A stretch of DNA of 64,000 bases from Flavobacteriales bacterium (GTDB lineage: Bacteria > Bacteroidota > Bacteroidia > Flavobacteriales > UBA7430), in contig NZJX01000017.1 in NCBI GenBank assembly GCA_002692065.1, positions 2,562 through 66,561 of the forward strand, written 5' to 3'. Positions 54,941-63,448 of this stretch are shown in pieces. How positions within the stretch are numbered: position 1 is the stretch's first letter; each line of letters opens with the position of its first letter. Under the pieces are notes generated by a model. The model was not told the DNA's origin. It made no database searches and saw nothing but the letters and a program-made list of their open reading frames with translations. The position numbers and the translations under genes were made by a program.

Positions 54941-54948
54941 CAAAAATA
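54941..54948 (-). promoter_or_regulatory. -7 element of lipA
   Basis: TATTTTTG on the minus strand, 16 nt before the ATG at 54924. A second Met codon lies at 54928 out of frame. No -33 match at normal spacing. Confidence 0.45.
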
Positions 54949-55012
54949 ATGAATAATTAAAATAAATTTTATATTAAAAAATTTTATTTTAATTTTATTT
55001 TCAAATATTCAT

Positions 55013-55138
55013 TTAGCTATTTGAACTATTTTTTTCAAGATCTATTTGAGAAACACCTGGACAATTTGCAGTTACACAGCAAGATTGAACAATGATAGAG
55101 AGAAATAAAATTGAAAGAATTATAATTATTTTTTTCAT
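55013..55138 (-). CDS. 41-residue Cys-rich small lipoprotein
   Basis: A small gene found by hand: ATG at 55138, TAA at 55013-55015. The product begins MKKIIIILSILFLSIIVQS-C, an ideal lipoprotein signal with lipobox VQSC, leaving a mature peptide of about 22 residues with Cys-Cys and a third Cys (CCVTANCPG) and a polar tail. A consensus TATTTTTG promoter sits 18 nt upstream. No family recognised. The tiny mature part suggests a membrane-anchored peptide, lysis-type lipoprotein or envelope tether; none can be chosen from sequence. Confidence 0.7.
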   Translation of the reverse strand: MKKIIIILSILFLSIIVQSCCVTANCPGVSQIDLEKNSSNS

Positions 55139-55156
55139 TTAACTTTTATTTGAATT

Positions 55157-55164
55157 CAAAAATA
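55157..55164 (-). promoter_or_regulatory. -7 element of the small lipoprotein gene
   Basis: TATTTTTG on the minus strand, exact to TAnnTTTG, predicting a leader of about 15 nt before the ATG at 55138. Confidence 0.5.
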
Positions 55165-55207
55165 CATATTTTTTTTTAAGTTTAAAACAATTAAAAATTA
55201 TATTAAA

Positions 55208-55876
55208 ATGATAAATTATTTAAATCCTTCGTGGAAAAAAATTTTATCAAAAGAATTTCAAAAATCATATTTTAAAAAATTGATATTAAATCTCAAAGAT
55301 GAAAATATCAATTTTAGTATTTTACCTGAAGAAGGAGATTATTTTAAAGCTTTTAATTTAACTCCTTTTGAAAAAATAAAAGTTGTAATATTAGGACAAG
55401 ACCCTTATTACAAAAAAAAATTGGCTAATGGTTTGAGCTTTGCTGTGGAAGATATAGATCATTTACCTAAATCTCTAAAAAATATAATTAAAGAATTAAA
55501 ATCAGATTTAAAATATCACAAACCTGATGAAATTGAAATAAAAAATTGGGTTAAACAAGGTGTATTTTTACTTAATTCTGTTCTTACGGTGAGGGAAAAT
55601 GAACCTGGGTCTCATAAAAATATTGGTTGGGAAAAATTTACTGATAGTATAATCAAATTAATATCAGCAAAAAAAAAGAATATTGTTTTTATTTTGTGGG
55701 GAAAGTATGCTGAATCAAAACAAAAATTTATTGATACATCAAAGCATAAAATTATTATTTCTAGTCATCCATCTCCACTTTCAGCTAATAAGGGATTTTT
55801 TGGTTCAAAACCTTTCTCAAAATGTAATGATTACTTATATTTGAAAGGAAAGAAACCTATAAATTGGTTAGTTTAA
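55208..55876 (+). CDS. ung: Uracil-DNA glycosylase
   Basis: 222 residues, family 1. The water-activating loop VVILGQDPYY, the uracil-binding FLLNSVLTVRENEPGSH and the minor-groove loop SSHPSPLSANKGFFG (HPSPLSA) are all present. It removes uracil from DNA in base-excision repair. Followed by rmuC 13 nt later on the same strand, another DNA-maintenance gene. Confidence 0.96.
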   Translation: MINYLNPSWKKILSKEFQKSYFKKLILNLKDENINFSILPEEGDYFKAFNLTPFEKIKVVILGQDPYYKKKLANGLSFAVEDIDHLPKSLKNIIKELKSDLKYHKPDEIEIKNWVKQGVFLLNSVLTVRENEPGSHKNIGWEKFTDSIIKLISAKKKNIVFILWGKYAESKQKFIDTSKHKIIISSHPSPLSANKGFFGSKPFSKCNDYLYLKGKKPINWLV

Positions 55877-55889
55877 ACAATAGTTTTAT

Positions 55890-57161
55890 ATGGAAAATAT
55901 TGAAATAATTTTATATATAATTTTTGGTGTATTTTTCTTACTAATATACTTTAAATACTTTCAAAATGGGAAAATTAGTACTAAACACGAAGATCTAATT
56001 AAACCCTTTAAGGATATAATTCAAAACCTTGAAAATGAGAGAATAATTAAAGAAAATGAAATTAATGAGTTAAATAGAAAATTGTCAATATCAAATACTA
56101 AAATATTAAATTTAGAGGAAAGAATTATTTTAAATGATAATCTAACTAAGGACACACAAAATAAATTTAAAATTGAATTCCAAAATATGGCAAATGAAAT
56201 ATTAGAAAAAAATTCAATTAAAATAACCGAACAAAATAAAAGTAACTTGGGGCTAATTTTAAAACCATTCAAGGAAAAAATTGAAGATTTTAAAAAAAAT
56301 ATTGAAATAAAAAGTAAAAATGATAATGACTACAGAATAGCATTGACTGAACAGATTAAAATGTTAAATGATGCTAATATTAAAATTAGTAATGATGCTA
56401 ATAATCTTGCCAAAGCTCTAAAGGGTGATTCCAAAATTCAAGGAGACTGGGGAGAACTTCAGCTTGAAGTTTTGCTTGAAAAAAATGGATTAATCAAAGG
56501 AATACACTTTATTATGCAAAAATCAATTAAAGACTATGAAGGAAAAGATAAAAGACCTGATTGCATTGTTAACTTACCTGATAAGAAAAATTTAATAATT
56601 GATTCTAAAGTTTCTCTAAAGTCATATGAAAAGTATATAAATTCAAATGATCAAAATGAAAAAAAAATATTTTCTGAAAAACATCTTTTAAGTATTAAAA
56701 ATCATATCAAAGAATTATCTGAAAAAAATTATACTAATCTCTATAATATCAATACACCAGATTATGTTTTAATGTTTATTCCTATTGAAACAGCACTTTC
56801 CTCAGCTGTCAAAGAAAATAAAAATATTTTTAATTATGCTTTTGATAAAAATATTGTTTTAATGACTCCATCTACCTTAATTGCCACTTTAAGAACGATC
56901 TCATTTATATGGAGAAATGAAAATCAAAAACAAAATGCATTAAAAATAGCTACTGAAGCAGGAAGACTTTATGATAAATTTGTTGGTTTTAAAACTGACT
57001 TAAATAGTATTGAAATTAATATTGATAGAATTAAAAAAAGTTATGATGCTGCCTACAATAAACTTGATGGTAAAGGAGGTTTAATATCAAAAACAGAAAT
57101 CTTAAAAAAACTTGGTGCAAAAACGAATAAAAGCTTGTCATCTGACTCATCTTTTGATTGA
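55890..57161 (+). CDS. rmuC: DNA recombination protein RmuC
   Basis: 423 residues. One N-terminal membrane helix (IILYIIFGVFFLLIYFKYF) is followed by a coiled coil (~25-170) and the RmuC core: GDSKIQGDWGELQLEVLLEK, RPDCIVNLPDKKNLIIDSKV, YVLMFIPIETALSSAV-like (DYVLMFIPIETA) and VLMTPSTLIATLRTISFIWR. The core has a restriction-endonuclease-like fold. RmuC limits inverted-repeat recombination. It lies between ung and rlmB with short spacers and is likely co-transcribed with them. Confidence 0.94.
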   Translation: MENIEIILYIIFGVFFLLIYFKYFQNGKISTKHEDLIKPFKDIIQNLENERIIKENEINELNRKLSISNTKILNLEERIILNDNLTKDTQNKFKIEFQNMANEILEKNSIKITEQNKSNLGLILKPFKEKIEDFKKNIEIKSKNDNDYRIALTEQIKMLNDANIKISNDANNLAKALKGDSKIQGDWGELQLEVLLEKNGLIKGIHFIMQKSIKDYEGKDKRPDCIVNLPDKKNLIIDSKVSLKSYEKYINSNDQNEKKIFSEKHLLSIKNHIKELSEKNYTNLYNINTPDYVLMFIPIETALSSAVKENKNIFNYAFDKNIVLMTPSTLIATLRTISFIWRNENQKQNALKIATEAGRLYDKFVGFKTDLNSIEINIDRIKKSYDAAYNKLDGKGGLISKTEILKKLGAKTNKSLSSDSSFD

Positions 57162-57177
57162 ATTTAAAAAAATTTAA

Positions 57178-57927
57178 ATGAAATCCATAAAAAATAAATT
57201 AGAAATTTTTGGACTACAACCAATAATAGAGGCTATAAAATCAGGTAAAGAATTTGATAAAATTTTTATTAAAAAAGGATTACAAGGACAATTATCATCA
57301 GATCTGAAATATTTAATTAAAAAAAATAATATTCCTAGTAAATTTGTTCCTTTAGAAAAAATTAACCGACTCACCAAAAAAAATCATCAAGGAGTATTTG
57401 GATTTATTTCTCCAATCAATTTTCATAAAGTTGGTGAAATAATAATGAAAACATTTGAAGAAGGTAAAACACCTATTCTCCTTATGTTAGATAGAATCAC
57501 AGACGTAAGAAATTTTGGAGCAATCACAAGAAGTGCTGATAACTTTGGAGTAGATGCTATTATTATTAATAAATTTGGTAGTGCTCAAATTAATTCAGAT
57601 GCAATAAAGACATCAGCAGGTGCAATTTATAAAGTTCCTATTTGTCGTGAAGATAATCTTGTAAATTGTATTTCATATTTAAAAAAAAGCGGATTAGTTG
57701 TAATATCATGTTCTGAAAAAGAAAGTAAGAATATAACTGATGTTAATTTAAAAAATCCAATTTTGATAATTTTAGGTTCAGAAAAAAATGGAATTTCTAG
57801 TGATATTTTAAAAGCATCTGATGAAAAAATTAAAATTCCTACTTATGGTAAAATAGACTCTTTAAATGTTTCTGTAGCCTGTGGAATTTCACTTTATGAA
57901 ATTTCAAGACAAAGATCACTAACTTAA
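57178..57927 (+). CDS. rlmB: 23S rRNA (guanosine-2'-O)-methyltransferase RlmB / TrmH family
   Basis: 249 residues. The N-terminal substrate-binding domain (FGLQPIIEAIKSGKEFDKIF) is followed by the SPOUT methyltransferase: LDRITDVRNFGAITRSADNF (motif 1), LIILGSEKNGIS (motif 2) and DSLNVSVACGISLYEISRQR (motif 3). It 2'-O-methylates a guanosine of 23S rRNA (G2251 in E. coli). Its last 9 nt overlap the opposing nitric oxide synthase gene. Confidence 0.92.
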   Translation: MKSIKNKLEIFGLQPIIEAIKSGKEFDKIFIKKGLQGQLSSDLKYLIKKNNIPSKFVPLEKINRLTKKNHQGVFGFISPINFHKVGEIIMKTFEEGKTPILLMLDRITDVRNFGAITRSADNFGVDAIIINKFGSAQINSDAIKTSAGAIYKVPICREDNLVNCISYLKKSGLVVISCSEKESKNITDVNLKNPILIILGSEKNGISSDILKASDEKIKIPTYGKIDSLNVSVACGISLYEISRQRSLT

Positions 57928-59004
57928 ATTATCTCTTTTATCCTCATCATAAAAATAATTTGGACTTAATACTTCATTTTCATATTCATTATGGAATACT
58001 TCTAAAGTTGATGAAGATAATGGTGGAATAATCCATGACCATTCGGCATTCACTTTTCTAGCTTCATTTTTTTCTTGGGATAAGAATTTCATAAATTGTT
58101 TTGATGCACTGTGGTGATCAATAATTTTAACTCCATCTCTTTTAAAAGAATATAAGATAGCATAATTTAACTCAATTAAAGATTTATCTTTCCATAAACT
58201 ACCTCTTTCAAAATCTTTTTCTCCAATTACTTTTGCAACCTCTTTTAACTTATTATATCTATTTTGATCAGATAAATTTCTAGCTCCTATTTCAGTTAAC
58301 ATATACCAACCATTAAACGGAGCTGCATGAAATTCCAAACCTCCAATTTCAAGAGTCATATTAGATATTATAGGTGTTGAATACCACTGAAGATTAAGGT
58401 TTTTAAATTTTGGAAATTTTGGATGTGAAATCTTAATAATTTTAATTATACTTTTTGGAATTTCTCTGAACTCAGGGGGGTTACTTCCCATCTTAATAAC
58501 TATAGGCAAAATATCAAATTCAGTCTTTTTTGGGCTCCACCCTAGCTCAAGACAATGTTTAGTGAAATTTATATTTTTTGGATCTCCGATTATACTTCCA
58601 TTTTTTTTTTTATAACCTGCATATCCTATAAGTTGTGCATTCCATATTTTTATATTTAATTTTCTATTAAATATTGAAATCGTTGACTTGATATTCCCAT
58701 TATCAGTAGCAAATTCTATATGATCAAATAATGCAGAATAAATATCATTAATTTCTGATAATTTTCTACAATCAATAACTTTAAGAGAATTCCAAAATAA
58801 TCTTCCTATACATCTATTTGAATTTCTCCATGCTACTTTTGCACCATAACTTAATTCAAATTCTTTTAATTCGTATGAACCGGTTTTAAATATTGATTCT
58901 TTTACACTATTCCATCTTGTTTGAAATTCATCTGATTTATCTAATTCTTTATAACATAGACTTAAATATGATTTAGCTTTAACTAGGATACGATTTTTTT
59001 TCAT
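57919..59004 (-). CDS. nos: Bacterial nitric oxide synthase oxygenase
   Basis: 361 residues, the size of stand-alone bacterial NOS oxygenase. The haem-thiolate motif is KVAWRNSNRCIGRLFW with proximal Cys65. The substrate-binding segment GLEFHAAPFNGWYMLTEIGA contains the Trp-Tyr-Met and arginine-binding Glu. The pterin/dimer region AEWSWIIPPLSSSTLEVFH is also conserved. It oxidises arginine to citrulline and NO using electrons from a separate flavodoxin-type reductase, since no reductase domain is attached or nearby. It has its own promoter, divergent from the DUF1573 gene. In bacteria NO from such enzymes has been tied to oxidative-stress protection; its role here is open. Confidence 0.93.
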   Translation of the reverse strand: MKKNRILVKAKSYLSLCYKELDKSDEFQTRWNSVKESIFKTGSYELKEFELSYGAKVAWRNSNRCIGRLFWNSLKVIDCRKLSEINDIYSALFDHIEFATDNGNIKSTISIFNRKLNIKIWNAQLIGYAGYKKKNGSIIGDPKNINFTKHCLELGWSPKKTEFDILPIVIKMGSNPPEFREIPKSIIKIIKISHPKFPKFKNLNLQWYSTPIISNMTLEIGGLEFHAAPFNGWYMLTEIGARNLSDQNRYNKLKEVAKVIGEKDFERGSLWKDKSLIELNYAILYSFKRDGVKIIDHHSASKQFMKFLSQEKNEARKVNAEWSWIIPPLSSSTLEVFHNEYENEVLSPNYFYDEDKRDNLS

Positions 59005-59018
59005 AAGAGTACTTCAGA

Positions 59019-59052
59019 CAAAATTATTTAAAATTAACAAATACTTAACAAA
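59019..59052 (-). promoter_or_regulatory. Promoter of the nos gene
   Basis: TAATTTTG at 59026-59019 with TTTG at 59052-59049 (22-nt spacer). The leader is about 11 nt. It lies back to back with the DUF1573 gene promoter. Confidence 0.5.
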
Positions 59053-59068
59053 ATTATTTTAAATGATT

Positions 59069-59100
59069 TTTGGCTTATTAATTAGATTAATTTAGATTTG
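59069..59100 (+). promoter_or_regulatory. Promoter of the DUF1573 gene
   Basis: TTTG at 59069-59072 and TAGATTTG at 59093-59100, spacer 20. It ends 19 nt before the ATG at 59120. Confidence 0.65.
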
Positions 59101-59119
59101 TAAAAATAATCGTAAAATT

Positions 59120-59563
59120 ATGAAAATGAAAAAAATATTTTTATTAAATGCCATTTTTATTTTAATGGTATTTTTTGGTGCTCAAGCTCAAGAAATAAAT
59201 TTTGAAAAAGAAATTCATAACTTTGGTGAGTTTGATCAATATGGAAATGGTACCTACGAATTTAAATTTACAAATTCAGGAAGCGCCCCTCTTATAATAT
59301 CAAATGCAAAAGGTAGTTGTGGTTGTACAGTACCTGTGTGGCCTAAAGAACCGATTTTACCAGGAAACTCTAATGTTATAAAAGTAAAATATGACACAAA
59401 AAGAGTTGGTGCGTTTAATAAGAGCGTTACAATTAGCTCTAATGCAATTACAGATCCAACTAAAGTAATAAGAATTAAAGGTAAAACACTGTTAAAAAAT
59501 AAAGATGACAATACACCTTTAAAAAAAAATAGTTCATCTATTCCCACCTCAAAACCATATTAA
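59120..59563 (+). CDS. DUF1573 secreted protein
   Basis: 147 residues with a signal peptide (IFLLNAIFILMVFFGAQAQ). The domain (residues ~26-125) starts INFEKEIHNFGEFDQYGNGT and contains the hallmark ISNAKGSCGCTVPVWPKEPI and VKYDTKRVGAFNKSVTISSN, an Ig-like ASPM/SPD-2/Hydin-type fold. Function is not established; such small proteins are abundant in Bacteroidota envelopes. It has its own consensus promoter and a strong hairpin terminator, so it is monocistronic. The C-terminal tail is Lys/Ser/Pro-rich with no sorting domain. Confidence 0.9.
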   Translation: MKMKKIFLLNAIFILMVFFGAQAQEINFEKEIHNFGEFDQYGNGTYEFKFTNSGSAPLIISNAKGSCGCTVPVWPKEPILPGNSNVIKVKYDTKRVGAFNKSVTISSNAITDPTKVIRIKGKTLLKNKDDNTPLKKNSSSIPTSKPY

Positions 59564-59586
59564 TTAATATTTATCTTATTAGTTTT

Positions 59587-59628
59587 GTCTCGCTATAAAA
59601 TTATAACATAGCGGGACTTTTTTTTTAA
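59587..59628 (+). terminator. Rho-independent terminator of the DUF1573 gene
   Basis: GTCTCGCTAT pairs with ATAGCGGGAC (one G-T mismatch-type pair), with an 11-nt loop, followed by nine T. The strongest hairpin terminator seen in the window. Confidence 0.88.
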
Positions 59629-59643
59629 ATTAAAATTTGCATA

Positions 59644-60849
59644 ATGCCTAAAATATCTCATAAAGGTAATTTAATGCCTGAATCCCCTATTAGGAAACTT
59701 GTTCCATATGCTGAAAAAGCTAAAAATAATGGAATTGAGGTTATTCATTTAAATATTGGTCAACCAGATATAAAAACCCCAAAAGTTGCAATTCAAGCTA
59801 TAAAAAAATTTGATAATAAAATTATATCATACAGTCATTCTGCAGGAAATCTATCATTTAGAAAAAAATTAAGTACATATTATCAGAAAAATAATATTAA
59901 GGTTAATTATGATGATATATTAGTCACAACAGGTGGATCAGAAGCTCTTTCTTTCACTTTAAACTGCATAGCTGACAATGGTGATGAAATTATTATTCCT
60001 GAGCCTTTTTATGCAAATTATAATGGATTTTCAATTTCATCTGGTTTAAAAATAATTCCAATTTCTTCAGATATTAAAAATGGATTTGCATTACCAAAAA
60101 TTTCTGAATTTAAAAAAAAAATCACAAGCAATACTAAAGCTATTTTAATCTGTAATCCAGGAAATCCAACAGGTTATCTTTATAGTTATGAAGAATTAGT
60201 TGAGTTAAAAAAAATTGTTCTTAAATATGATTTATTTTTAATTTCAGATGAAGTATATAGAGAATTTACATATGATTCAAAAAAACATCATTCAATTTTA
60301 CAACTTGATGGTTTATCACAAAATACAATAATGATTGATTCCGTTTCCAAAAGATATAGTATGTGTGGTGCAAGAATTGGTTCAATAGTTTCAAAAAATA
60401 AAAAAATTATTTCTACTGCTCTTAAATTTTCTCAATCTAGGCTCAGTCCTCCTAGTTTTGGACAAATTGCTGCAGAAGCTGCCTTAGATGTTGCAGATAA
60501 CTATTTAACTGAGGTTGTTATAGAATATGAAAATAGAAGAAATTTATTGATTAGGGAACTAAATAAAATTGATGATATAATTTGCCCAAAACCACTAGGA
60601 GCTTTTTATTGTATTGCTGAATTACCAGTTAATGATTCAGAAGATTTTGCTAAATGGTTACTTGAAAGTTTTCAAATAAATAATAAAACATTAATGATTG
60701 CTCCAGCTGAAGGGTTTTATTCCTCAAAAGGGTTTGGTAAAAATCAAATTAGAATAGCATATGTTCTTAATGAAAATGAACTAAAAGATGCTATTTTAAT
60801 TTTGAAAAATGGACTTAATGAGTATAAAAAAATTACTAATAATGAGTAA
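59644..60849 (+). CDS. PLP-dependent class I/II aminotransferase
   Basis: 401 residues. Fold-type I markers: LNIGQPDIKTP, TTGGSEALSFTL (phosphate loop), AILICNPGNPTGYLYSYEEL, ISDEVYREFTYD and SVSKRYSMCGARIG, with the cofactor lysine at residue 236; the C-terminal substrate Arg is in FGKNQIRIAY. The closest types are aspartate/aromatic aminotransferases of the AspB group; the exact amino acid specificity cannot be read. It overlaps nth by 8 nt, so the two are coupled. Confidence 0.9.
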   Translation: MPKISHKGNLMPESPIRKLVPYAEKAKNNGIEVIHLNIGQPDIKTPKVAIQAIKKFDNKIISYSHSAGNLSFRKKLSTYYQKNNIKVNYDDILVTTGGSEALSFTLNCIADNGDEIIIPEPFYANYNGFSISSGLKIIPISSDIKNGFALPKISEFKKKITSNTKAILICNPGNPTGYLYSYEELVELKKIVLKYDLFLISDEVYREFTYDSKKHHSILQLDGLSQNTIMIDSVSKRYSMCGARIGSIVSKNKKIISTALKFSQSRLSPPSFGQIAAEAALDVADNYLTEVVIEYENRRNLLIRELNKIDDIICPKPLGAFYCIAELPVNDSEDFAKWLLESFQINNKTLMIAPAEGFYSSKGFGKNQIRIAYVLNENELKDAILILKNGLNEYKKITNNE

Positions 60850-61471
60850 AAAGAAAAAAGTAATAGAAATCATTAGAATTTTAAATAATTTATACCCTAA
60901 CCCAGTTCCTCCTCTTAATCATTATGACCCATTTTCTTTATTAATTGCAGTATTACTATCTGCGAGATGTACAGATGAAAGAGTCAATCAAGTAACTCCA
61001 AAATTATTTTCAAAAGGTAAAAATGCAAATGAAATGAGTAAACTTGAAATTGAAGAAATTAGAGAAATTATTCGACCCTGTGGATTATCTCCAACAAAAG
61101 CAAAAAATATAAAAAATCTTTCAAAAATAATTTGTAATAAATTTAATGGTGATATTCCAAAAAATATAACTGAATTAGAAAAGTTGCCCGGTGTTGGTCA
61201 CAAAACAGCTTCTGTTGTAATGTCTCAAGCATTTAATATTCCAACTTTTCCTGTAGATACGCATATTCATAGATTAGCATATAGATGGAAACTTAGTACA
61301 GGTAAGAGTGTTGAGAAAACTGAATTAGATTTAAAAAAAAATTTTCCAGTTGAATATTGGAATAAGCTTCATTTACAAATTATATTTTATGGAAGAGAAT
61401 TTTGTAAAGCTAGACCTCACATAATAGAAAATTGTCAGATATGTACAAAATTCGGTAGAAAAGCTATCTAA
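60842..61471 (+). CDS. nth: Endonuclease III
   Basis: 209 residues from the ATG at 60842 (MSKKKKVIEIIRILNNLYP); an earlier in-frame Met at 60809 lies inside the aminotransferase gene. The helix-hairpin-helix LEKLPGVGHKTASVV includes the catalytic Lys, and FPVDTHIHRLAYRW the catalytic Asp. The C-terminal cluster loop is short: FCKARPHIIENCQICTKFGR has three Cys with a 9-residue first gap and no fourth Cys before the end, unlike Cys-x6-Cys-x2-Cys-x5-Cys. The 4Fe-4S cluster may be absent or ligated differently. It removes oxidised pyrimidines from DNA. Confidence 0.93.
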   Translation: MSKKKKVIEIIRILNNLYPNPVPPLNHYDPFSLLIAVLLSARCTDERVNQVTPKLFSKGKNANEMSKLEIEEIREIIRPCGLSPTKAKNIKNLSKIICNKFNGDIPKNITELEKLPGVGHKTASVVMSQAFNIPTFPVDTHIHRLAYRWKLSTGKSVEKTELDLKKNFPVEYWNKLHLQIIFYGREFCKARPHIIENCQICTKFGRKAI

Positions 61472-61482
61472 GGATTTAAAAT

Positions 61483-63099
61483 TTAGTAATCTTGGTCATT
61501 TGGAAGATAATATAAAGTATCAGGGCTGATCAATTTAATCTGATAACCTTTCCCTTGATTCATATATCCTAAATTATTAAAATCATAATTTGGAAGATAT
61601 ACTTTTCCTAAATCATCCTTAACAATAATTAAATTATTATTTATGTCTTGAAAAATAAGTTGAACATTTTCAGGAGCTTCTCTTAAATAAGATACTATGT
61701 TCCAACCTTGATCTAAATAGATTGGATAAATCTCAGGTTGAATTTGCACTCCATTAATTGAAATAATTACTGAATTATTTAATTTTATGAAATATCCCTG
61801 TGAATTATTCATAGATAAGTCAAAATTATATTGCTGTGAAAAAATATTTCCAAAATTGTTTTTAATAATTATGATATCACTTACATAATTTTGAAAAATA
61901 TCTGACATTAAATTAGAATTGGGATTAATAAATGATGAGAAAATATTCCACCCTTCATTTAAACTTATATATTGAGTATCAGATGAAAAATATTCACATG
62001 AATAATTATCTACTATTGCAGTTGAATCAAAATTAATAGCAGTTGAATCAATACAACCATAATTTTCACATTTACCAATAAATAAAGAATCATATAAACC
62101 ATCATATCCAATATCCTCAGGTGCGTTTCTATAATTTGCAGAAATAAAATTAATTATACTTGGGGCATCAAAAAAGTCATTCATATAATTTTTTTGCCAT
62201 GTTAAAACATGAATATTTTTTACAACATTGGGATATGGAGTTAGTATCCATCTAAACTCGCCCCCATCATCATCATCAATTGAACAAGCTAAATTTCTTA
62301 AAGATTCAATAATTTCAATACTAATACATGGATGATATAAAAATACAACACCTCCGCTCAAGATTATGGAGGTATCTTTGTGGTGGAAGAAACTCATACT
62401 CTCCCCATTTTGCCCACATTGGTCGATGAGGACCACAAGAAGGTGGAGTATTTTGATAACAAATACCATCCGGGAAGTCTATATGATTTTGTTCAAAACA
62501 CATATCATCTAATATTATTCCATTATTTAAATATTCATTCGGTGAACCATTACAGGTATAGTCTATTATATCATTATATGTATCTGAACAATTATACTCA
62601 CAAGAATAATTTTCAATAGTTGCACTTTGATTATAATTAAGAGCAGTCGAATCTGTACATCCAGAAATATAGCCCTGGCAGTTTAATAATATATTGTCTA
62701 TATTGGAACAAATAAATGCATTGTTACCAATATGAATATTATCTACTAGTCCAATACTATTAGCTTGATAAAATTGAATTATTTCACAACAGGAACTTAA
62801 TAAATTATTTCCCTGATAAAAATAGTCGATACGTTATATAAATTTGAGAGCGGTGACAAACTACTAATATTAGTATTTAGTATATATAATCCACCATGGA
62901 CTGTTATTAAAGAATTTAAAGGATCTAAGTTATAGACATTCTCTGAATTTATGAATAAACTACCAAAAAATACTTCACAGCCATCCAAACTATCTAATTG
63001 GGTTTGATAGTAAACTACTGATTGAGAATTATCACCACATTGTGAAAAAACATTAAAATAGTTTGAGCAAGTAAGTATAATTAAAAAAAAAATTACCAT
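61483..63099 (-). pseudogene. Secreted L-domain/DUF3105/GCTD-repeat protein, broken by two small deletions
   Basis: Three consecutive frames together give about 540 residues. Frame 1 (63099 to ~62818): signal peptide and an LRR/receptor-L-like region (DSLDGCEVFFGSLFI, LYILNTNISSLSPLSNLYN). It breaks in an A5/T5 run at 62818-62822 (one T missing). Frame 2: SSCCEIIQFYQANS, a GCTDSTALNYNQSATIENYSC unit like those of the giant protein, then DUF3105 (YQNTPPSCGPHRPMWAKWGE, PPQRYLHNLE). Two bases are missing near 62356, where LEHGG is expected. Frame 3: GGVVFLYHPC, FRWILTPYPN, a second unit (GCIDSTAINFDSTAIVDNYS plus C), then two ~80-residue LNEGWNIFSSF / LDQGWNIVSYL modules. No T9SS tail is seen. 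A dead gene or sequence errors. Confidence 0.75.
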
Positions 63100-63130
63100 A
63101 CTTGAAAATTAGGAAATTTAATTTAAAAAA

Positions 63131-63448
63131 CTATGCTTCAGCTTTAGGTCCTCCAAAGTTAATGGGAAGTTTACTCTTACCAATATCTTTAATTTGACCA
63201 AAATTTTCTTCATACTTTTTAACATTTTCCATTAATGTAGCTAAAAGTCTTTTACAATTCTGAGGAGCTAAGATAACTCTTGATCTAACTTTCGCTTTTG
63301 CCATTCCAGGCATTATATTTATAAAATCTAATACAAACTCAGTAGATGAGTGGTTGACAATTGATAAATTAGAGTATATCCCAGAAGACGAATCATCTGA
63401 GAGTTCAATGTTAATTTGTTTTTTATCCTTGTTATTCATAATTATCAT
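63131..63448 (-). CDS. DUF3467 family protein
   Basis: 105 residues. Core [20 protein letters not shown], then [20 protein letters not shown] and [16 protein letters not shown], is DUF3467. The family is small, cytoplasmic and of unknown function; in Bacteroidota it regularly lies directly after rpoC, as here. It overlaps the rpoC stop by 17 nt on the same strand, suggesting coupled translation with RNA polymerase. Confidence 0.9.
   Translation of the reverse strand: MIIMNNKDKKQINIELSDDSSSGIYSNLSIVNHSSTEFVLDFINIMPGMAKAKVRSRVILAPQNCKRLLATLMENVKKYEENFGQIKDIGKSKLPINFGGPKAEA

Noticed and set aside
61483..62469. Independent gene starting at ATG 62469
   Set aside because: Its first ~35 codons are out-of-frame DUF3105 sequence; homology resumes only after the deletion near 62356, so it is the 3' part of the broken gene.
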